From Microbacterium nanhaiense (GTDB lineage: Bacteria; Actinomycetota; Actinomycetes; Actinomycetales; Microbacteriaceae): DNA of 64,000 nt. The position numbers and the translations under genes are program-made. Shown one piece after another: positions 50,048 through 58,578 of the stretch. Position 1 is the stretch's first letter. Every line of letters starts with the position of its first letter. Where the stretch lies: NCBI RefSeq assembly GCF_014646015.1, contig NZ_BMMQ01000007.1, positions 62,001 through 126,000 of the forward strand, read 5' to 3'. The notes under the pieces were generated by a model. The model worked only from the letters and a program-made list of their open reading frames with translations. It was not told where the DNA came from and searched no databases.

Positions 50048-50733
50048 CACGCCGCCTCCTCGATGTCGGTCGTCAGGCCCTTGGCCTTGAGCACATCGAC
50101 GAGGTTGCACAGGTCGATCGTCGTGCCGCCGGCCTTGTACTTCTCGATCAGCTCGGCCTCGTTGGCGTCGCGGGCGGCCGAGAGCTCGGCGACCTCGCGG
50201 GCCTCCTCGCGACGGACCACGACGATGCCATCGGCATCGCCCTTGACGATGTCGCCGGGGCGGATGAGCTCTCCGCCGAAGACGATGGGCTGGTTGAGCG
50301 CCCCGAGGGTCTCCTTGACGGTGCCCTTGATCGAGACGCTGCCGGAGAACACGGGCAGGCCCAGCTCGCGCAGTTCGCGGGTGTCGCGCACGCCGGCGTC
50401 GGTGACGAGGGCGGCGATGCCCTTGGCCTTGCACGCGTTGCCGAGCACATCGCCGAACATGCCGGCCTCGCTGAGCTCTCCGGCGGAGACGATGAGCACG
50501 TCTCCCGGCTGCGCGTAGTGGATGGCGACCTGCAGCATGAGATTGTCGCGCGGGGCGCAGACGACGGTGAAGGCGGATCCGACGAAGGAGCTCTCCGGAT
50601 CGATGGGCTTGATGCGCGAGGCGACCGCGCCCCGGCGCCCCTGCGCCTCGTGGATGGTCGCCGCGGTGAACTCCCCGAGTCGCGCGACATCGGCGGCGTC
50701 CGCGCGCTCGATCTTGGTGGTGACGTGAACCAT
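50047..50733 (-). CDS. RraA-family protein (HMG/CHA aldolase or oxaloacetate decarboxylase type)
   Basis: This is 228 residues. The RraA-like fold shows AATIHEAQGRRGAVASRIKP, GSAFTVVCAPRDNLMLQVAI, GDVLIVSAGELSEAGMFGDV, GIAALVTDAGVRDTRELREL (RDxxE metal-site pattern) and PGDIVKGDADGIVVVRREEA. Class II pyruvate aldolases of this fold cleave 4-hydroxy-4-methyl-2-oxoglutarate or 4-carboxy-4-hydroxy-2-oxoadipate and decarboxylate oxaloacetate. That fits a 2-oxoglutarate-like intermediate in this operon. True RraA (an RNase E regulator) is less likely given the catalytic residues. It overlaps the next start by one base. Confidence 0.88.
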   Translation of the reverse strand: MVHVTTKIERADAADVARLGEFTAATIHEAQGRRGAVASRIKPIDPESSFVGSAFTVVCAPRDNLMLQVAIHYAQPGDVLIVSAGELSEAGMFGDVLGNACKAKGIAALVTDAGVRDTRELRELGLPVFSGSVSIKGTVKETLGALNQPIVFGGELIRPGDIVKGDADGIVVVRREEAREVAELSAARDANEAELIEKYKAGGTTIDLCNLVDVLKAKGLTTDIEEAA

Positions 50734-50744
50734 GATGGTGTTCC

Positions 50745-51506
50745 TTACTGTGCGGCCTGGTCGCGGCGGTCGAAGGTGAGCCCTCCGGGCACCTGGAAGG
50801 TGGGCATGAGCTCGATGAGCCCGACGTTGACGTGCGAGGGGGCGTCGACGGCGTACTCGATCGCGGCGACGACGTCGTCGACCGTCAGCGATTCGTAGCC
50901 CTCGAAGTAGGTGGCCCACGCCTCCGCCTCGGTCTCCGGCGTGCGACCGACATTGCGCGAGAAGATCTCGGTCTCGATCCGCCCCGGGCTGAGCTCGGTC
51001 ACCCGCACGCGCTTGCCGAGCGCGTCGTTGCGCAACTGGCGCGAGAGCTGGTGAACGGCGGCCTTCGTGGCGTGGTATCCGGTGTGCCCGAAGAAGTTGT
51101 AGTGGCCTGCGATCGAGGAGATGTTGAGCACGTGGCCGCGATCGCGCTCGACCATTCCGGGGTAGAGCAGGCGCAGGATGTGCATGACGGCACCAAGGTT
51201 GACCTCGATGAGGTCGTCGATGTCGGCCTCCGTCGCGGTGAGGATGTTGCCCTGGCGACCGACGCCCGCGCTGTTAAGCACGATGTCCGCCTCCACCCCC
51301 TCGAGCGCCCGGGTGAGGGCGGCGGTATCGCGCACGTTGAGGGCGTGCGTGATCGCACCCTTCTCTGCCAGCGCGGCGAGACGCTCCTCGTCGCGGGCGA
51401 TCGCGTGAACGGTCAGCCCCTTGTCGAGGAACAGGTCGACGGCGCCGCGGCCGACGCCGCTCGTGGCACCGGTGACGACGGCGACTCGGTAGTCGGAAAA
51501 GGTCAT
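50745..51506 (-). CDS. SDR-family oxidoreductase, YdfG / 3-hydroxy acid dehydrogenase type
   Basis: This is 253 residues. VAVVTGATSGVGRGAVDLFL (TGxxxGxG), IVLNSAGVGRQGNILTATEA (NSAG in place of NNAG), NISSIAGHYNFFGHTGYHAT with catalytic Ser, Tyr and YHATK Lys, and LSPGRIETEIFSRNVG. The subgroup includes serine/3-hydroxypropionate dehydrogenases. It ends 11 bases before the RraA-like gene start and overlaps the pxpC stop by 4 bases (ATGA). Its natural substrate is unknown; a hydroxy acid or semialdehyde intermediate of the same pathway is likely. Confidence 0.9.
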   Translation of the reverse strand: MTFSDYRVAVVTGATSGVGRGAVDLFLDKGLTVHAIARDEERLAALAEKGAITHALNVRDTAALTRALEGVEADIVLNSAGVGRQGNILTATEADIDDLIEVNLGAVMHILRLLYPGMVERDRGHVLNISSIAGHYNFFGHTGYHATKAAVHQLSRQLRNDALGKRVRVTELSPGRIETEIFSRNVGRTPETEAEAWATYFEGYESLTVDDVVAAIEYAVDAPSHVNVGLIELMPTFQVPGGLTFDRRDQAAQ

Positions 51507-52498
51507 GAAAGGGTCCTTCCGGATGAAGTGGGCAGCGCGTCCAGCGCCGTGAAGACGGAGCGAACGCGGAGGCGAAGAGCATCGAGGGCGGCGCGCTCCG
51601 CGCGAGCGCGCTCGGTTGCCTGCGCTTCCGACACGCGTCGGAAGCGCAGGGTCTGGCCGGGGCGCGCCTGGGCCAGCACGTCGAGCGCGGTCGTCGTGAC
51701 AACGGCGAGCACGGGATACCCCGCCGTCACCCCGCGGCCTCGATGCAGGACGAGAAGCTCGTTCCCGGGCGGAACCTCGACCGCGCCCACGGGCACGCCG
51801 CGCGAGAGGACCTCGCCCTGCACGCGGCGTTCGGGAAGGATCCCCGTCATCCGCAGGCCGATGTGGTTGCTCGTCGGCGATACCACATAGGGTTCCTCGT
51901 ACAGGCGCCGGGCGGTGTCCGCGAAGTCGGCGATGTCGGGGCCGTCCGTCGCCTCGACGGTGGTCGTGTCCGGGCGCGCGGGGACGTTCAGCCGGTACAG
52001 CTCAGCGCCGAAGTTGGTGTTGAGGATCGGCGGCGTCGCGCGCGTGAGCGGGATCCGCTGACCCGCGAGGAGCCGTCCACCGAAGCCGAGCACCGAGTCG
52101 GGTGCGCAGCTGCCGAGCAGCCGCGGCACGTCGAAGGATCCGGCGACCGCGAGGTACGCGCGCAGGCCGCCCGTGATCTGCCGCACCTCGATCGTCTCAC
52201 CGGCGCGCACCGAGACCGGCTGCTCGTTCGGGCGCTCGATGCCGCCGACGCGGAGGGTCGCAGCGGTGCCCGCCAGGGCGATCAGGATGTCACTGTCGGC
52301 GATGAACTCGGCGTCCAACGCCATGATCTCGAGGAGTGGCGCGCGGTCGTCGTTGCCGGCCAGGATGTTGGCGATCCTCGCCGAGCGCTGGTCGAGTGCG
52401 CCGCCCACGGGCACGCCGTATCGCGGCCCGCGGCTGCGGCCGAGGTCGGTGATCTGCGCCGATCCCGCCTCGACGACCGTGAGGAAGCCCGCGCTCAT
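51503..52498 (-). CDS. pxpC: 5-oxoprolinase subunit C-like protein (PxpC, KipA family)
   Basis: This is 331 residues. It has the biotin-dependent carboxyltransferase-like fold: VVEAGSAQITDLGRSRGPRY, GVPVGGALDQRSARIANILA, GGLRAYLAVAGSFDVPRLLG, DSVLGFGGRLLAGQRIPLTR and SPTSNHIGLRMTGI, all characteristic of PxpC/KipA. With PxpA and PxpB it forms ATP-dependent 5-oxoprolinase in other bacteria. The Ala/Arg-rich tail after residue 300 is unusual. The genes pxpA, pxpB and pxpC overlap in order. Confidence 0.88.
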   Translation of the reverse strand: MSAGFLTVVEAGSAQITDLGRSRGPRYGVPVGGALDQRSARIANILAGNDDRAPLLEIMALDAEFIADSDILIALAGTAATLRVGGIERPNEQPVSVRAGETIEVRQITGGLRAYLAVAGSFDVPRLLGSCAPDSVLGFGGRLLAGQRIPLTRATPPILNTNFGAELYRLNVPARPDTTTVEATDGPDIADFADTARRLYEEPYVVSPTSNHIGLRMTGILPERRVQGEVLSRGVPVGAVEVPPGNELLVLHRGRGVTAGYPVLAVVTTTALDVLAQARPGQTLRFRRVSEAQATERARAERAALDALRLRVRSVFTALDALPTSSGRTLS

Positions 52499-53217
52499 GA
52501 GGCCACCATCCTGGTGCCGAGCAGCGAGACGTACTCGTCGCGAGCGATGGGCCGGAACCGGATCAGGTCGCCGGGCTCGTACGGCACGAAGGGCTCGGCG
52601 TCGAGGTCGAGCACCACGAGAGGGGTGCGGCCGATCAGGGCCCAACCGCCGGGCGCGGCGGCCGGCGTGATCGTCGCCTGGCGCCCCGCGACCGACACCA
52701 CGCCCTGCGGCACGCTCGCACGGGGGCTCGACAGCCGCGGAACCGGCAGCGGGAACGCGGGGCCGTCGAGCATGGGGGAGCCACCGGGCGCACCGAGGCA
52801 CCGCACGACGTAGCTCGGCTCGCTGTGGAGGCGCACGATGTCTGCGGTGCTCAGCCCTTGCGCCTCGGCCACCATGCGGAGGTCGAGTTCGCCGTCGAGG
52901 TCGTAGAGCACCGGAACTTCGAAGAGGCGCGGCGTCTCGGTGAGCGGGCGGTCGGAATCCAGCCGGGCGATGACGCTCTCGAGGTACGAGCGCATGCGCT
53001 CGAGCGAGGACTCGACGGGGTCGATCTCGATGAGGGCGGCGTCGTAGGTGGGGATCACGCACTCGACGCCGGGCACCTGCGCGTCGTCGATGAATCGGGC
53101 CAGGTGGTGCACGAGCCGCCAGCCGGCCTCGCGATCCTCGAGCGCACTCGATACCCGCAGCGCGGCGTTTCCGCTCGCGGAGATGGTGGCGACGGGCGAT
53201 GGCATCGGGGCGCTCAC
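52495..53217 (-). CDS. pxpB: 5-oxoprolinase subunit B-like protein (PxpB, KipI family)
   Basis: This is 240 residues from the GTG at 53217 overlapping the pxpA stop (GTGA); an ATG at 53205 is an alternative. VECVIPTYDAALIEIDPVES, EVPVLYDLDGELDLRMVAEA, LGAPGGSPMLDGPAFPLPVP, VPQGVVSVAGRQATITPAAA and PGGWALIGRTPLVVLDLD match the allophanate-hydrolase-subunit-1/KipI fold. The usual GF-PGF-YL segment is altered to LGAPGGSPMLDG, and the usual Pro/Arg stretch to PRLSSPRASVPQG, so the substrate may differ from 5-oxoproline. It overlaps pxpC by 4 bases. Confidence 0.88.
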   Translation of the reverse strand: MSAPMPSPVATISASGNAALRVSSALEDREAGWRLVHHLARFIDDAQVPGVECVIPTYDAALIEIDPVESSLERMRSYLESVIARLDSDRPLTETPRLFEVPVLYDLDGELDLRMVAEAQGLSTADIVRLHSEPSYVVRCLGAPGGSPMLDGPAFPLPVPRLSSPRASVPQGVVSVAGRQATITPAAAPGGWALIGRTPLVVLDLDAEPFVPYEPGDLIRFRPIARDEYVSLLGTRMVAS

Positions 53218-53984
53218 TGCAGCCAGTCGGCCAGCGGGGCGATCTCGACGCCCTCGGCCTCGAGTCCGGCGCGGATCTGCTTCGCGAGCGCAACCGCGCC
53301 CGCGGTGTCGCCGTGCACGAGCACCGTGTCGCAGGCGACGGGAATCTGCACGCCGCCCCTGCTCTCGATCACACCGTCGACGACCATCCGCACGGTGCGA
53401 CGGCGGATCTCCTCGGCGTCGTGGATCACGGCGCCCGGTTCGGAGCGGCGCACGAGCGTCCCATCGTCCTCGTAGGCCCGATCGGCGATGCCGACGATGC
53501 CGACGCGCAGCCCCTGAGCGCGGGCGGCGTCGGCGAGCGCGCCGTCCTGCGCGAGCACAATCAACTCGGGATCGACCCTGCGCGCGGCCTCGGCGACGGC
53601 CGCCGCGTAGTCCTCGCGGACGGCGACGAGGTTGCCCAGGCGGCCGTGCGGGGCGAGGTGCGTGACGGCGGATCCGTGGTACGCGGCGACCGCCTGGAGG
53701 GCGCCGAGCTGATAGAGCACGTCGGTGCGCACCTCCTCGGCCGTCAGGCCCATGTCGCGACGCCCGAAGCCCTGCCGGTCGGGAAAGGACGGGTGAGCGC
53801 CGATGCCGACGCCGCGCGCGATGCACTCGCGCACGGTCTGGTCCATGATCTGCGGGTCACCCGCATGAAAACCGCAGGCGATGTTCGCCGAGCTGAGCAC
53901 ATCGAGCAGTGCGGAGTCGTCGCCCATCCGCCACGGTCCGAATCCCTCGCCGAGATCCGCAACGAGATCGATCTTCCGGCCCAT
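53214..53984 (-). CDS. pxpA: 5-oxoprolinase subunit A-like protein (PxpA, LamB/YcsF family)
   Basis: This is 256 residues. It begins MGRKIDLVADLGEGFGPWRM with the LamB/YcsF signature DLGEGFG, then SSANIACGFHAGDPQIMDQT (His metal/catalytic region), GAHPSFPDRQGFGRRDMGLT, THLAPHGRLGNLV and IPVACDTVLVHGDTAGAVAL. GGAGG lies 5 bases before the ATG; the longer frame to 54086 is not needed. It is the first gene of the long minus-strand operon and is divergent from the LacI gene. PxpA proteins supply the amidase part of the complex that opens a lactam ring using ATP. Confidence 0.92.
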   Translation of the reverse strand: MGRKIDLVADLGEGFGPWRMGDDSALLDVLSSANIACGFHAGDPQIMDQTVRECIARGVGIGAHPSFPDRQGFGRRDMGLTAEEVRTDVLYQLGALQAVAAYHGSAVTHLAPHGRLGNLVAVREDYAAAVAEAARRVDPELIVLAQDGALADAARAQGLRVGIVGIADRAYEDDGTLVRRSEPGAVIHDAEEIRRRTVRMVVDGVIESRGGVQIPVACDTVLVHGDTAGAVALAKQIRAGLEAEGVEIAPLADWLQ

Positions 53985-54057
53985 GTCCGCCTCCGCTCTG
54001 AGTGCTTCTGCTGTCGAAATCAGCGTAGGTCGATGGCATTCGACGGTGCATATGTTC

Positions 54058-54073
54058 TGCCAACTCTGTGCCA
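54058..54073. promoter_or_regulatory. Candidate operator TGCCAACTCTGTGCCA in the pxp/LacI promoter
   Basis: This 16-mer matches TGCCACTTCTGTGCCA at 56813-56828 upstream of the MHS transporter at 14 of 16 positions. Both contain two TGCCA boxes 11 bases apart. It lies 74 bases before the pxpA start and 108 before the LacI start. Confidence 0.5.
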
Positions 54074-54180
54074 GATCGCGTGACAAAACGGCTTTATATC
54101 AAGCCTCGTGGGCGCTACGATGGCAAGATCTGTGCAGGATTACGTGCGCCCGAGGGCGGCAGACACGAAGGAGGACGGGG

Positions 54181-55191
54181 ATGGCCATTCCGGAACGCAG
54201 GGTGCAGCGTCGCGTGACGCTGACGGAGATCGCCGAGGCGTGCGGCATCGCACCGTCGACCGTGTCGCGCGCATTTTCGAACCCGAACCGGGTCAGCCCC
54301 GCGATGTATCAGCGCATCACGAGCAAGGCGCAGGAGATGGGTTACTCCTCCGCGCTCCTCCCCGCGCGCGACGATCGGCTCGCGCGCGGCACGATCGCCC
54401 TCATCCTCCCCAACCTCACCAACCCGTTCAACCTCGACGTCATCCGCGGGGCGCAGGCGCAGATACGCGCCGCAAGCTATCTGCACCTCGTGGTGAGCAC
54501 CGAGGAGTCGCTCGCAATGGAGGAGCAGTGGCTGCGGGAGATGGCCCGCACGGTGGACGGCATCGTCGTCTCCTCACCGCGCGTCGACGACGACACGCTA
54601 CGTTCCGTTAGCCAGACCGTGCCGACCGTCGTGATCAACCGCGAAGCGCCGGGACTGTCCGGCGTCGTGATCGACACCCCGGAGGGCCTCGCCCAGTCGC
54701 TGCACTACCTGCACTCCCTCGGCCACCGGCGGGTCGCGTACGTGCACGGCCCGCACGGATCCTGGACCGACAGGGCGCGCTTCGACGCCCTCTCGGAGGC
54801 CGCGTCCGCGCACGACGTGGAACTCATTCCCGTCGGACGGTATCAGCCGACACTCGCGAACGGCGCCGCGGCCGCCGACGCCGTGGCGTTGACGCACGCC
54901 ACCGCCTGCGTGTTCTTCAACGACGTCCTCGCGATCGGCGCGCTCGACCGCTTCCGCCAGCTCGGCATCTCCGTGCCCCAGGACCTGAGCGTGGTCGGGT
55001 GCGACGACATCTTCGGAACCTCGTTCTCGAGCCCGCCGCTGACGACCGTGACCTCGCCCGGCGAAACCGCCGCCCGAGCCGCGGTCGACATGCTCATCGG
55101 TCGGTTCTCGACGCGCGATCGCACGGATCGCATCGACCACATCTCCGCGCACCTCACCGTCCGGGCATCGACGGCGCCGGTCGCGGGCTGA
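54181..55191 (+). CDS. LacI-family regulator of the pxp operon
   Basis: This is 336 residues. VTLTEIAEACGIAPSTVSRA and FSNPNRVSPAMYQRITSKAQ form the DNA-binding and hinge region, then IALILPNLTNPFNLDVIRGA, TVDGIVVSSPRVDDD, RRVAYVHGPHGSWTDRARFD and LSVVGCDDIFGTSFSSPPLT. GAAGGAGG precedes the ATG at 54181. It is divergent from the nine-gene operon, the obvious target, and convergent with the MHS transporter, whose promoter carries a matching motif. LacI regulators usually bind sugars or sugar acids, consistent with the idonate-type genes at the end of the operon. Confidence 0.92.
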   Translation: MAIPERRVQRRVTLTEIAEACGIAPSTVSRAFSNPNRVSPAMYQRITSKAQEMGYSSALLPARDDRLARGTIALILPNLTNPFNLDVIRGAQAQIRAASYLHLVVSTEESLAMEEQWLREMARTVDGIVVSSPRVDDDTLRSVSQTVPTVVINREAPGLSGVVIDTPEGLAQSLHYLHSLGHRRVAYVHGPHGSWTDRARFDALSEAASAHDVELIPVGRYQPTLANGAAAADAVALTHATACVFFNDVLAIGALDRFRQLGISVPQDLSVVGCDDIFGTSFSSPPLTTVTSPGETAARAAVDMLIGRFSTRDRTDRIDHISAHLTVRASTAPVAG

Positions 55192-55243
55192 GGCCCGGAG
55201 GGGTCCCTTCCGGCCGAGGGTTCCTCTCCCGGATCCGTTCAGA

Positions 55244-55306
55244 AGGAGATGAGCCCTATCTCAGGAGCAGATCATCATTCCGCTCCTGAGATAGGGCTCA
55301 TCTCCT
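55244..55306. terminator. Perfect 25-bp inverted repeat, bidirectional terminator
   Basis: The arms 55244-55268 and 55282-55306 (ending GATAGGGCTCATCTCCT) are perfectly complementary, with a 13-base AT-rich loop. It lies between the convergent LacI (ends 55191) and MHS transporter (ends 55346) genes. It is longer and less GC-rich than the other terminators here. Confidence 0.88.
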
Positions 55307-55345
55307 GACTTGCGGATCCCCGGGAGCACCCGCGCAATGGCTCTA

Positions 55346-56704
55346 CTACGGCCGGGGCAGCACGATCGATGCCGTTACCGCGGCCTTCTCGCGATCGCTC
55401 TGCTGCAGGTCATCGATCTCGTCCATCGTGTGATCCTTCGTCTCCTTCGCCGTCATCGCCGCGAAGGCGGCGACCAGCATCAGCGCGATGGCGAGCATCG
55501 ACGGACCGATCCAGCTCGTCAGCTCCGCACCCGCGAGGGCCGTCGAGGCGACGGGGCCGATGGCGCCGGCGATCGCGAAACCGATCTGCGTGCCGACCGC
55601 GAGGCCCGAGACCCGAACACGGTGCGGGAACATCTCGGCGAAGAACGACGGCCAGGCGGCGTTCGCGGTCGAGTAGAAGAGACCGTTGCACAGGATGCCG
55701 AGCGTGAAGATCAGCGCCCAGTTGCCCGTCGTGATCGACCAGAGGTAGGGGATCGTCGTCAGCCCCGCACCGATGACGCCGATGAGGAACACGGTGCGTC
55801 GCCCGAACTTGTCGGCGAGCAGGCCTGCGAGCGGCGTGTAGGCCAGCGCGAGAAGGCTCGCGAGCACGGGGACCCAGAGCATCGTCGGTCGGTCGAGGCC
55901 GTATCCGGTTGTCGCGAAGGCCACCGAGAAGGTGGCGAACAGGTAGCTGATGCCCGCGACGAGCGCACACGCCGCGACGCGGAGGATCGCGAGCCGGTGG
56001 AAGCGCAGCGTCTGCGTCATCGGCGCCATCTGAACCTTGATCGCCTGCGTCTCGATGAAGGTCGGCGTCTCTTCGAGCGTGCGGCGGATGATGTACGCCA
56101 CCACGACAACGACCGCCGACAGCCAGAACGGCACGCGCCAACCCCAGCTGAACAGCTGATCCTGCGGGAGCGCGGCGAAGGGAATGAACACGGCCGTCGC
56201 GAGGAGACCACCGGCCGCCGATCCGCTCGTCGTGAAGCTCGTCGTGAAGGCGCGACGGTGCTCCGGCGCGTGCTCGAGGCTCATCGTGATGGCGCTCGCC
56301 TGCTCGCCGGAGACCGACAGGCCTTGGATGATGCGGATCACCACGAGCAGGATCGGCGCGATCACGCCGGCCTGATCGTAGGTCGGCAGGCAGCCGATGA
56401 TGAACGTACAGATGCCGATGCCGAACAGCGTGAGCATCATGACGGCCTTGCGTCCGTAGCGGTCACCGATCGGTCCCAGGATGAATGCGCCGAGCGGACG
56501 GACCACGTAGCCGACGGCGAGCGTCGCCATGCTGAGCAGGACGCGGATGCCGGCGGGCAGATCCTCCGGGAAGAACAGTTCGTTGAGCACGAGCGCAGAC
56601 GCCGTGCCGTAGACCGCGAAGTCGTAGTACTCCAGCGTCGTCCCGGCCCAGGAGGCGATAGCCGCCTTCGCGGGAGTCTTCCGTGGGGTTGCAACTGTCG
56701 TCAT
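55346..56704 (-). CDS. MFS transporter, MHS type
   Basis: This is 452 residues with 12 helices. IASWAGTTLEYYDFAVYGTA opens helix 1; GPIGDRYGRKAVMMLTLFG is loop 2-3; RIIQGLSVSGEQASAITMSL is helix 4; ADKFGRRTVFLIGVIG is loop 8-9. GGAGG 4 bases upstream fixes the start at 56704; the longer frame to 56842 is not supported. It imports an organic acid or amino-acid-like solute with H+. The promoter motif shared with the pxp operon suggests that it brings in that operon's substrate. Confidence 0.9.
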   Translation of the reverse strand: MTTVATPRKTPAKAAIASWAGTTLEYYDFAVYGTASALVLNELFFPEDLPAGIRVLLSMATLAVGYVVRPLGAFILGPIGDRYGRKAVMMLTLFGIGICTFIIGCLPTYDQAGVIAPILLVVIRIIQGLSVSGEQASAITMSLEHAPEHRRAFTTSFTTSGSAAGGLLATAVFIPFAALPQDQLFSWGWRVPFWLSAVVVVVAYIIRRTLEETPTFIETQAIKVQMAPMTQTLRFHRLAILRVAACALVAGISYLFATFSVAFATTGYGLDRPTMLWVPVLASLLALAYTPLAGLLADKFGRRTVFLIGVIGAGLTTIPYLWSITTGNWALIFTLGILCNGLFYSTANAAWPSFFAEMFPHRVRVSGLAVGTQIGFAIAGAIGPVASTALAGAELTSWIGPSMLAIALMLVAAFAAMTAKETKDHTMDEIDDLQQSDREKAAVTASIVLPRP

Positions 56705-56812
56705 GGCGCCTCCATTGGCGGGGTCATCTGGCGGCCCGTGTGGGGGAGCGGGATGCCGCCGGCCGCCTGAATCGAAACTGTAAGAACGCGATGCCCGCTC
56801 CGGCAACTCGCG

Positions 56813-56828
56813 TGCCACTTCTGTGCCA
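56813..56828. promoter_or_regulatory. Candidate operator TGCCACTTCTGTGCCA upstream of the MHS transporter
   Basis: 14 of 16 bases match the site at 54058. A further TTCTGTGCCA copy lies at 56882-56891. The region between the transporter start (56704) and the CotH lipoprotein start (56985) is 280 bp with no gene, and holds the two divergent promoters. Confidence 0.5.
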
Positions 56829-56984
56829 TCGGGCGTGCTCAATCACCAGGAAATTAGGGAAGTACACGGATACGCGTGAAGTTCTGTGCCATTGCGATTG
56901 CCAATTATCGCGTGTGCGCACAGTCATGAATGTTTCATAGCCTCCGGAAACGGCTCGATAAGGCGGGGCTGGTTCGCTTGCGTC

Positions 56985-58571
56985 ATGAATCATTCCGCAT
57001 CCTCACGACATCATCTCCTGCCCGCTGCCCGCGGGACGCGCGTCGCGGCGGTGACTGCCGGGCTCGCCGCCGTGGCGCTCGTCGCGGCGGGCTGCACCGG
57101 TGGCGACGAGCCCGCCAGCGCCACCGCCAACGAGGCGGCCTTCTTCCACGCGGACGCCGTGCACACGGTCGCCGTCGAATTCGACGAAGATGACTACCAG
57201 GCCATGCTCGACGCCTATGCCGAGTCCGAAGAAAAGGACTGGATCACCGCCACGGTGACGATCGACGGCACGACCTTCGAGAATGTCGGCCTGCGGCTCA
57301 AGGGCAACTCGAGCCTGCGCGGCCTCGGCGGCAACGAGGCCCGCCCGGGTGCACCGGGCGCCGGCGAAGAGGAGGACGGCGAGGCGCAGGCCGACGAGGA
57401 GCCGTCGCGGGACGAGGGCGACGGCGACGGATCCGCCGACGACCCGGCCTCGCTCCCCTGGCTCATCCGGCTCGACAAGTACGTCGACGGTCAGCAGTAC
57501 GCGGGGCGCTCGGACTTCGTCGTGCGCGGGAACAACACCGAGTCCTCGCTCAACGAGGCCGTCGCCCTGCACGTCCTCGACGAGGCGGGGGTCGCGGCGG
57601 AGGACGCCGCCTACGTGCGGCTGAGCGTCAACGGCGGCGACGAGCGACTGCGGCTCGTGCTCGATGTGCCCGACGACGACGCGTGGAACGAGGACGCATT
57701 CGGCGGCACCGGCATTACCTATAAGGCCGACGCGTCGGGCGATTACTCCTACCGCGGCGACGACAGCGCCGAGTATCTCGACGTCTTCGACGTGAAGTTC
57801 GACGCCGAGGGCCTCTCGGAGGAGGAACAGTACGCGCCGCTCATCGACTTCCTCGACTTCATCAACAATTCGTCCGATGAGGAGTTCGCCGAGCAGCTGT
57901 CCGATTACCTCGACGTGGATTCCTTCGCGGACTACCTCGCGGTGCAGGATCTCGTCGCGAACTCCGACGACATCGACGGACCGGGCAACAACTCCTATCT
58001 CCACTACGATCCGGACACCGATCTCATGACGGTGGTCGCGTGGGACCAGAACCTCTCGTACGGCGGCCTCGGGGGTGGCGGCTTCGGGGCGCCCGGCGGC
58101 GACATGCCGCAGCGCGATGGCGAGGGCATGCCCGAGATGCCGGAGGGCGCCGAGTTCCCCGAGGGATTTGAACCGCCCGAGGGCATGGAGCTCCCCGAAG
58201 GCGCGGAGCTCCCCGACGACCTGCCTCAGGGCGGCCGCCCCGGCGGCATGATGGGCGGCGAAAACGTGCTCGCCATGCGCTTCCTCGAGAACGCCGACTT
58301 CGCGCAGCTCTACGACGACTCTCTCGCCGAGCACACGGAGGCGATCTACGACAGCGGATCCGCGCAGGAGTACCTCGACGGGCTCGTCGCGCTGCTCTCC
58401 GAGCAGGCCGACGACCTGATCGACGCCGACACACTCCAGAGCGAGGCCGACTCGATCTCGCAGACGATCGCGGGCGAAGCGACGGGCGCCGGATCCCCGA
58501 CCGGCGGATCCCCCGACCCGGGAGCCACCGAGGCGCCCGCGGCCGAGGGCCCGGAGGCCGACGCGTCGTAA
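56985..58571 (+). CDS. CotH-family lipoprotein with PEG hexapeptide repeats
   Basis: This is 528 residues. Signal peptide with lipobox VALVAAGCTGG. The CotH kinase-like fold is indicated by NVGLRLKGNSSLRGLGGNEA, LIRLDKYVDGQQYAGRSDF, RGNNTESSLNEAVALHVLDE, ANSDDIDGPGNNSYLHYDPD and MTVVAWDQNLSYGG with the probable catalytic Asp. An acidic insert (about 125-160) follows the first block. Residues about 380-410 are five imperfect E-x-P-E-G-x repeats (EMPEGA, EFPEGF, EPPEGM, ELPEGA, ELPDDL). CotH proteins phosphorylate surface proteins in Bacillus spores; homologues are widespread on bacterial surfaces with unknown targets. GTG/ATG alternatives upstream lack a signal sequence. Confidence 0.82.
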   Translation: MNHSASSRHHLLPAARGTRVAAVTAGLAAVALVAAGCTGGDEPASATANEAAFFHADAVHTVAVEFDEDDYQAMLDAYAESEEKDWITATVTIDGTTFENVGLRLKGNSSLRGLGGNEARPGAPGAGEEEDGEAQADEEPSRDEGDGDGSADDPASLPWLIRLDKYVDGQQYAGRSDFVVRGNNTESSLNEAVALHVLDEAGVAAEDAAYVRLSVNGGDERLRLVLDVPDDDAWNEDAFGGTGITYKADASGDYSYRGDDSAEYLDVFDVKFDAEGLSEEEQYAPLIDFLDFINNSSDEEFAEQLSDYLDVDSFADYLAVQDLVANSDDIDGPGNNSYLHYDPDTDLMTVVAWDQNLSYGGLGGGGFGAPGGDMPQRDGEGMPEMPEGAEFPEGFEPPEGMELPEGAELPDDLPQGGRPGGMMGGENVLAMRFLENADFAQLYDDSLAEHTEAIYDSGSAQEYLDGLVALLSEQADDLIDADTLQSEADSISQTIAGEATGAGSPTGGSPDPGATEAPAAEGPEADAS

Positions 58572-58578
58572 CCCGTTC

